Shown piece by piece: positions 21,362 to 33,127 of a stretch of DNA of 64,000 nucleotides (the stretch's first letter is position 1; every line of letters begins with the position of its first letter). The DNA is from Theocolax elegans (lineage: Eukaryota > Arthropoda > Insecta > Hymenoptera > Cerocephalidae). Made by a program: the position numbers and the translations under genes. The stretch spans positions 35,267,255-35,331,254 of the forward strand of contig CM047428.1 in assembly GCA_026168455.1 (NCBI GenBank). Reading direction: 5' to 3'. The notes beneath the pieces are model-generated. The model had not been told where the DNA came from. It ran no database searches and saw only the letters and a list, made by a program, of their open reading frames with translations.

Positions 21362-21550
21362 CGGTATTCTTTTACTTACAAGTAGGGGTTCCACCTTCCG
21401 GGAAACGGATTTCGTTGCAACTTTGAGAGCTGTTTTCTGCCAAATATGAAAGAATTAAGATGAAATTCAATCTCATAGGCTGTTTCACAAAAGTTATACG
21501 CAGTTATCGAAAAATCGTGAAAAAAATATGTTTAAGTTTAATCGCCAATA
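21362..21550 (+). repeat. Dispersed repeat S, second copy
   Basis: It is the inverted partner of 13925-14110, covering TTCCGGGAAACG through ATGTTTAAGTTTAATC. Confidence 0.75.
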
Positions 21551-21950
21551 ACTCGGAAAGAAATAGACGTAGTTAAACACAAATTCATTAAATAGTTGAG
21601 ATCAACGAGACATAGTTAAAAAAAAATGAAGCTCAAATATCTCAATTTGGACAAAAGTTATGGAAAAAGTAAGAATTTTATAAAATTTTAACGAAAATTT
21701 AGTATTAAAATTTGACATTTGACATTTTAGACAAATATTTCGTCTAATTCTTATTTTTATACATACTTCAATTATAGAGTCACACAATCGAAAATTTAGT
21801 TTCGGATCTGGTGATGAGACACTTATATCCTATAGTATTTTGACCGGCTAAATCCAAATCTGCGGTCAGTTGACTCCATCGGGTCAGGATCAAGGTCATT
21901 TCAAGGTCAACTTAAGAAAAAACTATTTAAATAGATTAAATCCCCATATA

Positions 21951-24944
21951 CACGGTGACTCATTTTAATAGCCCCACCAAAATTTCTCGGAATCTACGCT
22001 AGCTATGAAAAAATGGTTCAGGGAAAAGTTGTAGAGTACGATGGGGGACATTTTTTGGCAAGATTGGTTTTGACCTCGAACTTTATTTTTAAGGTTATTT
22101 GAAGATCAAAGTGGTTTTTTTTGTTTTTTTTAATTGAGGATCCCTATTTTTAACACCGGATTTGGAAAGAGCGGAAAATTTTACGTCCGAAACGGAATTT
22201 TGAAATTTTTCCGGGACCTTCAGGTCATTTTAAGGTCAAATGCCATGGAACCTGTAATTTCATGGTTATTTAATGGTTAAACTGCTTTTTTATTTGTGTC
22301 ATTTATTAAACTTTTTTAAGTTCTAATAAAGGTTAGAGCCCATTTTAATAGCCCCACCTAAATTTCTCGGAATCGACGCTAGTTATGAAAAAATAATTCA
22401 GCGAAAAGTTGCAAAGAATGATGGGGAACATCTTTTGACGGACTTGGTTTTAACCTTTAACTTCATTTTCAAGGTCCTCTGAAGGTTAGAGTTATTTTAT
22501 GTACAATAAAATCTCTGCTTTAAGTTTTGGAATGGGATAGAGCGGGTAAAACTTACTCCCAAAATGGTACTGGAAGCTGGCTTTTGCAAGTTTGACAAAA
22601 TCAATTGATAGTTAACTGTTAAACATCCATCCACGAGCTTTTCTTTAAATGTTTTATTATTTACCAGGCTCAGGGGCGCCGATGACTGATCATTTTTACC
22701 ATACGGGGATACCCTATTCTCTAAGTGAATTTCTTTAATGTTAAAAGAGAAGCTATTTAAGAAGCAGTTTTGTAAAAGTTAAAAATTTAGCGTTACCCAG
22801 GAACAACGGCGTGGACGTAGTATGTTTACTTTCCTTTGGGGTGCTTGATTAACGTGAGTCCCCTTGCCTCTCACAATTCCACACGAGGAATTTAATCTCG
22901 TAGCAAATGTTCAAAGTTGCGTCCATTTGCTTGAAGGCATAAATTTACACGCCTCTGAAAATGCGGAACGGTTCTGAACAATATCTCTCTTGGTAATGCC
23001 GCGCATGTTCGACGAACGCGATCCTGCATATTTGCTCTAGTTGTTGGCTGTTCTTGAAAAACAACATTGTTTAAGTAACCTCATAAATAAAAATCTGGAG
23101 ACGTTAGATCTAGTGAACAAGCAGGCCAGTTAACTGGACCTCCTCGTAAAATCCATCTACAATTGTAATGTTGATTTAAAAAGTTTCGCACGATTAAAGC
23201 GAAATGTCGTGTTGCACCGTCCTGCTGGAGCCACATTCTTTGACGTGTTTGTAGATCAACATCTTCTATCAAACCAGGTAGTTTATCTCGCATTAGCCGT
23301 AAATAAGTATGTTGGTCTACATTTTTCTCAAAAAAATAAGGTCCAATTATACATCCGTCTACAATTTCGCACCATACCATAAGACTCCAACGCCTTTGGT
23401 GATTGACAGCTCTGTACCAACGAGGATTTTCCCAGAATCAATAATGACAATTATGTCTAATTAGTTCTTCATCACTCTGAAATTTAGCATCGCCAGAAAA
23501 AAGGACATATCTAAAAAAAATCTGGTTCATTCTCTATCCTACGCAAAACCCATTGGCAAAACTCAATTCGCTATTGAAAATGATTTTCTTTCATCTGTTG
23601 AACCAACGTTATGTGGTAGGCATGATGTCGAAGGGAGTCCATTATACTCAAAAAAGTCGATCTTGATATGCCTATTTCCCTTTAACTCATCAAGAGCTTA
23701 TCTGCGGGTCAAAATAAGCGGCAGCAAGAAACGCAACAACACGTGGATCATTCTCTTTATATTCATGTCGCTTGCGTTGACGGACCATATGACCTTCACG
23801 AGCTCTTTTAGTCAAACAACTTATTGCTCTGTGATCTGGGTGTCGCTTGTCAGAAAAACGGGTAGCGTAAAGTCTTGCTGCAGCTCGAAAATTATTATGA
23901 CTTTCTCCTAAAACCTTTATCATATCCACAATCTCATTTGGTTGATAATCAGCCATTTTTAAACATAATTTTATATACTTTTACTTTTTTAAAGAGTTTT
24001 GAATGAAAAATCAAAAAGTATTAACAGAGTCAATATTTTTCAAATTTTGTTTCCTCATCAGTTTTAAACGTTCCGATCGAAATTTTATTATCTACATTTT
24101 ATTTTAAGTACGGTAATCAGCCAAATGCAATATTTTAAAAACAATTTATAAAATTTTATGAAAATTCACTAAAACTTATTACTTAGAAGTTTTTGGGGTC
24201 GCCGATTACGATTCAGGGAACAATTTCTGAAAATTCGAAGATGGCGGACCCTGGACAGTCGGTAAAACAGATTATTTTTTTAAAAGTTGATAAAATTACA
24301 ATGGCAGATGGAATGAACGAGGAGGTCCAGTTAAATGGCCTGCTTGTTCACCATATCTAACGTCTCCAGATTTTTTAACAGTTAACTATCAATTGATTTT
24401 GTCAAAGTCGCAAAAGCCAGCTTCCAGTACCATTTTGGGAGTAAGTTTTACCCGCTTTATCCCATTCCAAAACTCAAAGCAGAGATTTTAATTTACATAA
24501 AATAACTCTGACCTACAAAGGACCTTGAAAATGAAATTAAAGGTTAAAACCAATTCCGTCAAAAGAGGTTCCCCATCATTCTTTGCAACTTTTCGCTGAA
24601 TTATTTTTTCATAACTAGCGTCGATTCCGAGAAATTTAGGTGGGGCTATTAAAATGGGCTCTAACCTTTATTTATAAATAAAAAAGCAGTTTAACCATTA
24701 AATAACCATGAAATTACAGGTTCCATGGCATTTGACCTTGAAATGACCTGAAGGTCCTCATTTAAAAAAACAAAAAAAAAACACTTTGACCTTCAAATAA
24801 CCTTAAAAATACAGTTCGAGGTCAAAACCAATCTTGCCAAAAGATATCCCCCATCGTCCTCTACAACTTTTCCCTGAACCATCTTTTTATAGCTACCGTA
24901 AATTCCGAGAAACTTTGGTGGGGCGATTAAAATGGGTCACCGTG
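21951..24944 (-). mobile_element. Tc1/mariner-superfamily transposon with long inverted repeats (2,994 bp)
   Basis: Its ends are CACGGTGAC at 21951 and GTCACCGTG at 24944, with TA directly outside each (21949-21950, 24945-24946), as required for the superfamily. The inverted similarity runs inward for roughly 600 bp, unusually long, and contains an internal near-repeat of the block AAAATTTCTCGGAATC (about 21980 and 22351 on the left). The transposase gene lies between the repeats on the minus strand. Confidence 0.88.
22892..23956 (-). pseudogene. DUF4817/DDE-type Tc1/mariner transposase, frameshifted
   Basis: The start at 23956 gives MADYQPNEIVDMIKVLGES, the N-terminal helix-turn-helix of this insect transposase group (RAAARLYATRF). 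The catalytic domain is readable with shifts and stops: FLRYVLFSGDAKF (first Asp), WSLMVWCEIVDGCIIGPYF, QQDGATRHFA (second Asp), WPACSLDLTSPDFYL (third acidic position Asp, 36 residues after the second). A C-terminal segment ends NFEHLLRD and stop (22892-22894). Length matches the usual 330-350 residues. Several breaks between 23381 and 23690, and another near 23080, make it inactive. The enzyme would cut at the CACGGTGAC ends of its own element and insert at TA. Confidence 0.85.
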
Positions 24945-25157
24945 TATTTAGGCTGAGAAAACTTTTACATCTGTATTTTTTTTAGGATGGCTGAGTCCAA
25001 TTTCGGGGTCCGATTGACCTTATTAGTTCAGGATCAATTTATTTTTTGCAAACGGACCATTGGAAATCACCATACATTTAGGTTTTAGTGGTCCATTGGA
25101 TTCATTTATATCAATAGGAATCTTGCTTGTGTCTGCATCCAAGGCACCTCTAGGGCG

Positions 25158-27157
25158 GTGACGGTGGGCAACGGAGAAATCCGTTATCCGGCTATGTTCC
25201 TGGATTGCGGCGTTCATGCCGTCATGGCAGACACAGGTAAAATACCTATTACGGTGCAGGGAGTCGGAAACCCAGTATCGGCGTCAGGTCAGGATGAGAA
25301 AGCAGGCCCGCAGGTGTCGTCATCATGCGACCGCAGCTTTGCATTTGTTGGTGACTTTGGTTATGCAGAGTATGACACTACAAAAAAGCAATCTGTAGAT
25401 GATTTGGAATCTCACATCTGCGAGAAAAATCACGATGTTTTTTGTTATATTTGTTGTAAATTTGAAGTTCGTAATAAGCTAAAAAATTGATGCTGACATA
25501 AGAAGTTTATACAGTGGACTTTTAGTTTGGAGGTAGATGAGCATAGCAAATCGGTTTTGCACATATTTTGCAATTCATGCAGATTGATGCTGTATCGTTG
25601 GAGAAAAGAGAAGAATAATGCACTTATCAAATATATTAGACCAGCTAAATAGAAAGAACCTAGAAGTATAAATGATTGTTACTTTTTATCAAATGATATA
25701 AAAGGGATTACTGTGAAAAATAAACATAAAATTGCTTATACCTCTGTTACGTCAGTAACGGAACCACTTATAGCTGATTCAAACACGGGAAAAACAAGTG
25801 TTATACAAATGGATACTAGTGCATATGAAGATGATGAGAAAATGCAAGTTGACGAAATCAGTGCTGAAAAATATAATTCTGATTCTCATCAAGACAACAG
25901 TGACGAAGAATACGTTCAACACATCGAAAAATCGAAAGTTCCTACGCTGGTCTCACAGTTGAAATTAAATGATCTAGTTCAAGATTTAGGCTTACCAAAA
26001 GATGGTGCAGTGTACTTAGCTTCATTTTTAAAGGAAAGAAATCTGAAACCAAGGACAAAGGTTTCGGTTTATCGAAACCGGGACAGAGAATTTCGTAAAT
26101 ATTTTACAAAAGACAAAGATTCTTCGCTTGTATATTGCATTGATATCAAAGGACTTGTGAATGAATTAAAGAAAAATTGTTACAAAACCGAAGATTGGAG
26201 ACTTTTTATCGATTCTTCGAAACGAAGTATAAAGGCCGTCTTATTTCACAATACCACTTTTATGCCCCAGTTCCAATAGCTCACTCAACTGTAATGCAGG
26301 AAAAGTATGAAAGTATGCAAGAACTGTTAAACAAGATTAATCACAAGAAACATCAATAACGGATTTGCGGAGATTTAAAAATTATAACGATGCTAGTGGG
26401 ACAACAATCTGACTTCACCAAATACCCTTACTATCTGTGCTTGTGGGATAGTAAAAATCGAGAAAATCACTATAAAAATATAAAATGGCTAATAAGATCT
26501 TCATTTGATCCTGGTACACGAAACATCATTTATGAATCCTTAGTAGATAAAACAAAAATTCTGATCTTCCCTCTACACATCAAGCTAAGCCTCATAAAGC
26601 AATTCGTTAAAGCTCTGGATAAAACAGGTCAACTTTATTTGTATTTGCAAAGTAAATTTCCGAAGATTTCAGATGCTAAAATAAAAGGAGCGTTCGATGG
26701 ATCGCAAATTCGAACTATGTTCAGGGATAATGTTTTCATAACTAAAATGAATAAAGTTGAGAAAGCGGCTTGGCTTAGTTTTCAATCAGTTACACAACAT
26801 TTTTTGGGAAACAGGAAAAGCCCACAGTATAAGGAAATCGTTGCTAAAATGGTGAAGGACTTTAAGAAATTGAGATGTTTACTGAATTTGAAATTACATT
26901 TTCTACATTCTCATCTAGACAAATTTCCGGAAAATCTGGGAGACTTCAGCGAAAAGCAGAGTGAACGTTTTCACCAAGACATAAAGATGCTGGAAACTCG
27001 ATATCAGGGTAGATGGGATGAAAATATAAAGGCGGACTTTTGTTGGATGGTTATGAGAGATACGCAAAGAAAAGGTAAAAAATGTAAGAGGAAACCTTTG
27101 CACAAATCGTTTAAAGAAAAGAGAACTCGTTACAGCATCAAAAAAAGAAATGAGTAA
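25158..27157 (+). pseudogene. Degraded FHQDI-family protein, candidate transposase of the enclosing TIR element
   Basis: Read across several frames this matches a large-copy animal protein family of unassigned function. Order seen: an N-terminal Cys-rich part (FCYICCKFEV; FCNSCRLMLYRW; DCYFLSND), an acidic linker, LNDLVQDLGLPKDGAVYLAS, YRNRDREFRKYF, WRLFIDSSKRSIKAVLFHN, a frameshift near 26265, AHSTVMQEKYES, one stop (TAA about 26357), CGDLKI, YPYYLCLWDSKN, FPLHIKLSLIKQFVKALDK, FDGSQIR, FLGNRKSP, HFLHSHLDKFPENLGDFSEK, ERFHQDIKMLETRYQGRWDE and a basic tail. The final 255 codons are open. Acidic residues in DSSK, CLWD, FDG and FHQD are good candidates for a nuclease site, but this is inference. 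The first two stops (about 25489, 25651) also break it. Confidence 0.65.
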
Positions 27158-27500
27158 AATACGTTATCATGAACTCTAATATGAGTTCTCAAGTTTTTTA
27201 TGAAATTTAGGCATTCGTAACTTTAAAACACAGATAAAATGCGTTAACAAACAGCTCTTATCAAGGCTGAATGATGTACAAAAACCGCTCGTGCGACCTC
27301 TTCAGCGACCCCGAAAACCTAAATGTATGATGATTGTCTCTTCATAAATGATTGTTCTCTTAAGTTGACCTTGAAATGACCTTGATCTTGACCTGGTGGA
27401 GTCAAACTGACCGCAAATTCGGATTCAGCAAGTCAAAATACTATAGAATACAAGTGTCTCATCACCAGATCAGAAACTAAATTTTCGATTGTGTGCCTGT

Positions 27501-27853
27501 TTAATTGAAGTATGTATGGTAGAAGGGGATATCGATTTGAAGTCAAACTATTTTGGTAGAAAATCTTCTAATAATTATTACTACCATCTAGTTCCTGAAA
27601 ATAAGGTTTTCTACCAATCATTCATTTTTTTCTTCTTAACCTGCCAGGTTCCTACTATCGTAACTCTTCCAAAAGTTCTTCCTTCTTCTACTACCAATTT
27701 CTTTCGTCCTTACCGCGCTTCATTTTTGGATCGATGGGCACCGGTTCCAGCTTTGCGAACCTCACTCCGGTCAATGGTGATGGGGTGGGGATTGATTTCA
27801 GGAGACTAGCTGTTAGGCCGAAGTCCCACCTAGAAACCTTCCTCGGCCTGTGC
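27501..27853. other. Short inverted repeat and unassigned sequence
   Basis: TTGGTAGAAAATC at about 27549 is mirrored by GGTTTTCTACCAA near 27613, with TACTACCAT variants nearby, suggesting a tiny MITE. The rest holds no supported feature. Confidence 0.4.
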
Positions 27854-28624
27854 TCATCCTTCTTCCTCCTTCTTCCTTTTCTCTTCTTCCCGTCTCTTTT
27901 CCTCTATCAACCTCCGCTTCCGCTCCTCTTCTTCTCTCTTCCTCATTTCCGTTACTCTTATTTCCTCCTTTTCTTTCTCCCGTCTCTTTTCCTCGATCAA
28001 TTTACGCTTTCGCTCTTCTTCTTCCTTCCTCTTCATTTCCGCTAACCTTATTTCTTCCTTTTCTTTCTTCTCCAGAAGCTTTTTCTTCTCCCTCCTATAT
28101 CTCTCCTCTTTCTCCTGATTCTCTCGAGCCCGCCTTTCCTCTTCAAATTTGCATCTTCTTCGTACTTCCTCCTCAATCCTTCTCCTCCTGCGTTCTTCCT
28201 CTGCCTTTTTCAACTTCTTATCTTCTTCCTCTCGTTTCTTTTTCGCCTTTCCTTTTCTTCCATCTTGTAGGGAAGATTTCTGCCTATATAAATCTACAGA
28301 TAGCAAGTAGATTTACATGACTCGACGATAATGGTAGTTGAGCATGATATCATCGAGTCTGTATTTTGAGAAGTCGACTTGAGAAAGTTGAGTTTTGGCA
28401 AAGTCGTTCCTGGATGTCGGTGGGAGAAAACAGAGCTTCGGAAGTTTGTTTACGTATCGAAAAGATTTAGATTTGCGCGGGCCACCGAACGCGGCGCCCA
28501 ATCTTTGGCCTGTCTGCTCAACGACAGAGAACCGGGGATTTAAATTGTTCGGTTGGTATTCATAAGCAATAACTCGTAAAGAGTACTTTCGAGACTCAGA
28601 CTCGTTTATTTTCGATTCGATCAC
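27854..28624 (-). pseudogene. Charged coiled-coil reading frame with one in-frame stop
   Basis: On the minus strand a single phase stays open from 28624 to 27854 except for one TAA at 28313-28315. The first 103 codons (KINESESRKYSLRV...FRYVNKLPKLCFLPP) have no recognised family. The last 150 are almost entirely Glu/Lys/Arg, as in long single helices, and include a 30-residue repeat (EIRLAEMKRKEEEERKRKLI then EIRVTEMRKREEEERKRRLI). There is no ATG at the start (GTG). It could be an old gag or ORF1, or a low-complexity DNA tract that happens to be open because stop codons are rare in CTT/TCC-rich DNA. No function assigned. Confidence 0.35.
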
Positions 28625-28722
28625 CTACCATCGGCATCTACCTCCCTACACTGGGTCAGTCCTAGGCTTGCACGTTTGCTGATCACCGTCGACGTCGACA
28701 CGACGTAGTGCGTAATATCTCC

Positions 28723-28768
<46 letters not shown>

Positions 28769-29072
28769 TAAGGAAAATGGGCCTATCTCGTCTAAATCCA
28801 AGGATGCGGATCATCACAGAAGGTTTGATTCAATGGAAGTCTGTTTAGTAAGTGATACGCGACGCGACTAATTTTAAGGTAAGACGGGCTAATCGTATAT
28901 TTATCTCTATATTATATTTAAATCATCGTTTAATTTAATGCTTATATTGTATTTTTTAATTATAGCGTTATATGTAATAAATTATTTTTAATCTATTGAG
29001 TGTTGTAATAAACGTCCAATAAAACTGAGAAAACCCCGACCCGCTCATAAGTACCGGGAGCATTACAATCTC
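28625..29072. other. (GA)n microsatellite and LTR-like sequence
   Basis: A (GA)n run occupies about 28722-28766. Sequence near 29008-29065 has AATAAA signals (TAATAAACGTCCAATAAAAC), as at an LTR or transcript end. No partner LTR seen. Confidence 0.45.
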
Positions 29073-29924
29073 TTTCATCCTTTGATTTCTTCGAATGCTG
29101 CTGCTTCTGGGGTGGCTTCAAGGGTGGCACATGCGCTTGACTGCATCATGCCCAACATCAAGGGATCAAAGCAACTGCGAAGGTCCATCTTCGCGTCGGT
29201 GGTGAGATGCGTAATTTTATACGGAGCACCAATTTGGGCGCATGCATGGCTAAAGAACACGAGCTACGGGGCTCCCTGTCGGCGGGCCTGCAGAGTCGTC
29301 GCATTACGCGTGGCCCGAGCCTACCGCACCGTATCGGACATCGCCCTCCCGGTGGTCGCTGGATTACCCCCCATCGAATTTATAGCATCCGGGAGAGCTG
29401 AAATGTACCGTGAAGCAACCCGTACGGAAAAAGAAGAAGATCAGAATTGGGGCCCCAAATGGATTGTCAACACCTATCGGCAATAGCAACAACGGTGGAA
29501 TTCAGCATGCGAGGGTCGCTGGACACACCGCGTCATACCCGATATCGCCAGATCGTTGAGCAGGGAGCACGGTTTCGTCACCTTTCATCGCACACAGGTG
29601 TTCCCTGGTCATGGATGCTTCCGCAGCTACCTGTGCCGCATTAAAGTGTACGGGAGCGTGGATTGGCCAACAGGCCCTGGAGTAGACGAAGACGTGGAAC
29701 ACGTTCTGTTTCATTGCCCAAACTTCCTGGAAGAACGCTAATAATTCCAGGTGTATTGGAACGGACCTGTAACACCCGAGGCCCTAGGGACGTGCCTGCA
29801 CGTATCACCGAGTGGACGAGATGCTGTGGTTACTCTTGCCACTATTATCGTGGAGTGGCTGAATCTCATCAGAAGAATTGAAGAGAGAAGAAGAAACGTC
29901 GGCAACAACATCAGCCTGACGTAA
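29073..29924 (+). pseudogene. 3' end of an R1-like LINE ORF2
   Basis: The sequence encodes the region downstream of the reverse transcriptase palm: VASRVAHALDCIMPNIKG, RSIFASVVRCVILYGAPIWA, RRACRVVALRVARAYRTVSD, ALPVVAGLPPIEF. It then has a C-terminal Cys/His segment (GCFRSYLCRI ... DEDVEHVLFHCPNFLEER) and, after a frameshift at about 29739, TPEALGTCLHVSPSGRDAVV and a basic end (LIRRIEERRRN). This order is standard for R1-clade elements. There is one in-frame stop at about 29484. One Cys of the usual terminal finger seems lost. The element is 5'-truncated, as most LINE copies are. It is followed by a short 3' UTR and CA-rich DNA. Confidence 0.8.
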
Positions 29925-30026
29925 TATTGCGCGACGGCCCAGATAGGGCGTAACTGTCTCCCTGAAGTAAAGCCTCACGACAATTCCAGGGGGGAGTAAC
30001 AGTCGAATGGAGAATAACAGAAAAAA

Positions 30027-30077
30027 AAACACACAGACACACACACGCACGTACGCACACACATACACACGCACGCC
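30027..30077. repeat. (CA)n-type microsatellite
   Basis: An A run followed by CACACA/CGCAC repeats directly after the LINE 3' UTR. The open frames on the opposite strand here are low-complexity artefacts. Confidence 0.85.
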
Positions 30078-30932
30078 CAATTGCTCCTCTGAAAGCACCG
30101 GATCGCGAATTGACCAAAAAAAGGAAATCGCGTGAAAATGCAATCCTTCGCTGACAGCGTTCTCAGTGAGCAGAGTCGCACGGACGACCACAAATAAAAA
30201 AACCACGTTCAATCGCGAAATCTCGTTATACAACAAAATCCTAACCATGCGACGTGTTAAGCGCTCAACGGCCTACATGAGATTACTCCGGCTTCGATTG
30301 CCCGGACCCTTTTCTGCTTGATAGAGCGGCCGGCCGTACGGACCTCGATGAGTGCGTTTCGAAATAATAACGGCGCGTAATTCAACTCAGGCTAACCAAG
30401 CAATAGGCAGTGAAACATATTCAATTGGTAAAAATTACAACAAATGTATAGAATTATATTTTTATGCATTAAACTAAATAAAAATATTTATGATTATATA
30501 TAATACATTCTTGGGTATATTTCCTACATTCTTATGTATATCCTGATCCCATGAAAACAGATGACTCTTACTTTAAAGTTATTTAAATTTTACTCCGTGA
30601 TTATCACTCGTTGGAAAAGTTAAAAATGACTCTTCATAATATAGAGAGTACATTCAAAATATGACAATCTCAAGCCTGTAAATGCAGCAAGAAAATAAAA
30701 CTCATCAACATTTAGAAAATAAATTATTCAATTTCAGTATTATCGTGAGCAAAGTTAATAAATTATATAATTTATATAAACAATATATTTTATAATTTAT
30801 TTTATTTTTTGTAATAATACAACAATAATTTTTAATTAATAGTTTATATCACATAAAAAAGTGATAAAAAAAATTTAAAATTAAATTAAATAAGTTAATT
30901 TTTAAATAATTTAAAATTGATTTATTATTAAC
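30078..30932. other. No recognised gene
   Basis: GC content falls from moderate (30080-30400) to very AT-rich (30420-30930). Nothing supportable seen. Confidence 0.45.
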
Positions 30933-31679
30933 TATAACGGATTTGCTATTTTTAATAATAAATAATATAATAACAATTTACTACCGCTAAAACAATAGTC
31001 TCATTACGCGTTCAGCCGCTCAGTATTAATACGGGATTATAGGAGACGTGTAGGCGGAAGCGACGGTATTCTTTTAATATAGCGAACGCGAAGGACAATA
31101 AAGGCAGATCAAACAAGCGAGAGTGCAATATTTAATTTAAAATAAATGCAAGAATATATTATCAAAGAAATAAGTAATACACGCGTGCCGCTGCACGCGA
31201 GATCGCAGGTCGATACGCGAGAATAATAAAGAAAGAAAAAGAGAGAGAGGGACTACAGAGATAGCACTTACAGTGCGTGAGCCGCGACAGAAAACCAAAT
31301 GACCTGACCAAGTCTGCGTAGTCGCTTCTCTCTTAGGCTTCCTGGGCTGCGTCGTCGCTGAGCAAAAACACCACGGGTTCACTGAGTCACCAGCACAGCA
31401 CCAGGATCACAAAAGATACGAGGCGGTAAATGGAATAACGTCGGTTACACACGAGGCGAAAACAAAGAAACCGAAATGGTTTTCTCGCAGGTTAAAACCA
31501 ATCTCACGGAGGTTGATATTAGTCTCTCGCGGGTTGATATTAGTCTCAGTGCTCTCGCACTTACGAACCGAAAACTCTCTCTCCCTCTCTCCCTACTTTT
31601 ACCTTTACAAAGGTCCGTGAGAATCGCCGAAAATTATCGAATGACGACCTGTAACAGCTTTAAATATTAATACATAGGC

Positions 31680-31714
<35 letters not shown>

Positions 31715-31741
31715 TAACGAGCAATATAATATAATCAAATA
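30933..31741 (-). repeat. Diverged solo LTR of the same Gypsy family, minus orientation
   Basis: The reverse complement follows the 829-1577 LTR from its 3' end (TATAACGG, AGTCTC, CCGCTCAGTATTAATAC, GGCGGAAGCGACGGTATTCT) to near its start (AACGTAACGAGCAATATAAT, ATCAAATATT). Similarity is clear but much lower than among the three young LTRs. The first 20 or so bases of the LTR are missing at the 31741 side. No internal region adjoins it. Confidence 0.85.
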
Positions 31742-33127
31742 TTGTGTGTCCGGGTTAAATGAGAATAAGACTCCGGCTTGATTATGATTAATTTATTGAA
31801 GGTTACAATCTAGGCACGCTTGCTTGCGTGAACGCCCAAAAGAAAAGGTGTGCATAGGGCAACGGTCCGATCGTGTCTTGATATCGCATCGTGCTTCGCC
31901 GGCACGTTACAAAGGTGGCGCTGTATTACAATTTTTATTCGATGGACATAACAAATATTATATTAATTCGTTACATAACTAATAATAAAAAGTAATTCAA
32001 CCGAGGAAGCGTTAGTACCGAGGAAATATGCCTAGTTAATAATAATTAATTTCCTTCATCAAGGTAATTGCTATATACAGGATCAAGTTAGGTCGATATA
32101 TGTAATGAATAAAACCATAAACCTCATTTCATTCTAGTGACGGTTCGATTGATATCCTGCATTGCAAAAGTGTAATGTGTTAAAGAAGTTTATAATTTGT
32201 TTACGATGAAATATTTTTTCCGAAAGTTATTTATTTATTTATTCCAAAGTTACAAATAATAATATTTGGAAAGTTGATACAGAGAAAGATATTATTACAC
32301 AATAACCCACTATAACACCTCAAATACTACAGAGAAAAATGAAATTTCCTGTGCACAGGTCTGGATATCAAAACTTAACCTCAACATTAAAATAGAATGT
32401 CGGTTAATTTTGCTGAGAATGCCATAGCATAGACCTCCAATCACCCGAAATTATTACAATACAAAAATAGATATCAACAAAATATCATTTATTTATATGA
32501 GAATAACACAAAATACGGGACTTTTATACTTGCATCCTGTCATCCAGCAAATAAAAACACTCACACTTAATTAATATGGATTATAGGAGTCATTTTACTC
32601 ACAACGCTCCAACTATGTTTACATTAATAATTTAAAACTCTTATACAACTAATATAATCCTTATAAAACAATCTAGGATGAAATTTTTAGTTTAAAATAA
32701 TTTTACTGTATATTAACTTTAATAATTGTAAATATATTATATTCTATTACTTTGTCTTTTTACTAATAATGTTTCACAATAAGATTAAATCACAGGTTAT
32801 TTATAAAAACTACTTTTTACATTTTTTTAAAAGATTCTATATTTTTGAATATACAATTTTTAATTTCACTTATTTTGTTTTATAGAGATCGTCTTGTTTC
32901 ATCTGTTACCAGAATTTCACTAATATATAGATCTTGCTATCATAAATGTTTCAGTTGTTGCATTCTTGTTTCTTGCATATGCTATTCATTCTATAGAGTT
33001 TAGCCTAGCAGTGCATGTAAGTTCAATAAGAGCACAGGTAACTATATAATGTGGGAACATCTATTTGTGTTGTATAGCAGAATTACATTTGCATTTTGAC
33101 ATAAATACTATTTCACCAATAACTATA
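31742..33127. other. Unassigned sequence, partly LTR-like
   Basis: The stretch 31742-31990 is moderately GC (CCGGGTTAAATGAG, CGTGCTTCGCCGGCACGTTAC) and could be part of another LTR, but no partner is present. From 32000 on it is ordinary AT-rich DNA without a gene. Confidence 0.4.

Larger units (their letters stand above)
21765..27500. mobile_element. Large TIR transposon carrying an FHQDI-family gene, with a nested mariner-like element
   Basis: The left terminal inverted repeat lies at about 21765-21918 and the right one at about 27340-27500. They match over some 140 bp, including CACACAATCGAAAATTTAGT and GGTGATGAGACACTT. Similarity may extend to ATACATACTTCAATTA at the outer edge, so exact ends and target duplication are unresolved. 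Inside lie the mariner-like element (21951-24944) and the FHQDI-family gene. Without the nested element it would be about 2.7 kb. Confidence 0.7.

Noticed and set aside
13925..21550. A single 7.6 kb transposon bounded by repeat S
   Set aside because: The interior is a mosaic of unrelated fragments, and the LINE reverse transcriptase may resume at 14459, so the left S copy is probably a short insertion.
29805..30248. 147-codon minus-strand frame after the LINE
   Set aside because: It spans the LINE end, a CA repeat and unrelated DNA, with a low-complexity Val/Cys core; no domain visible.
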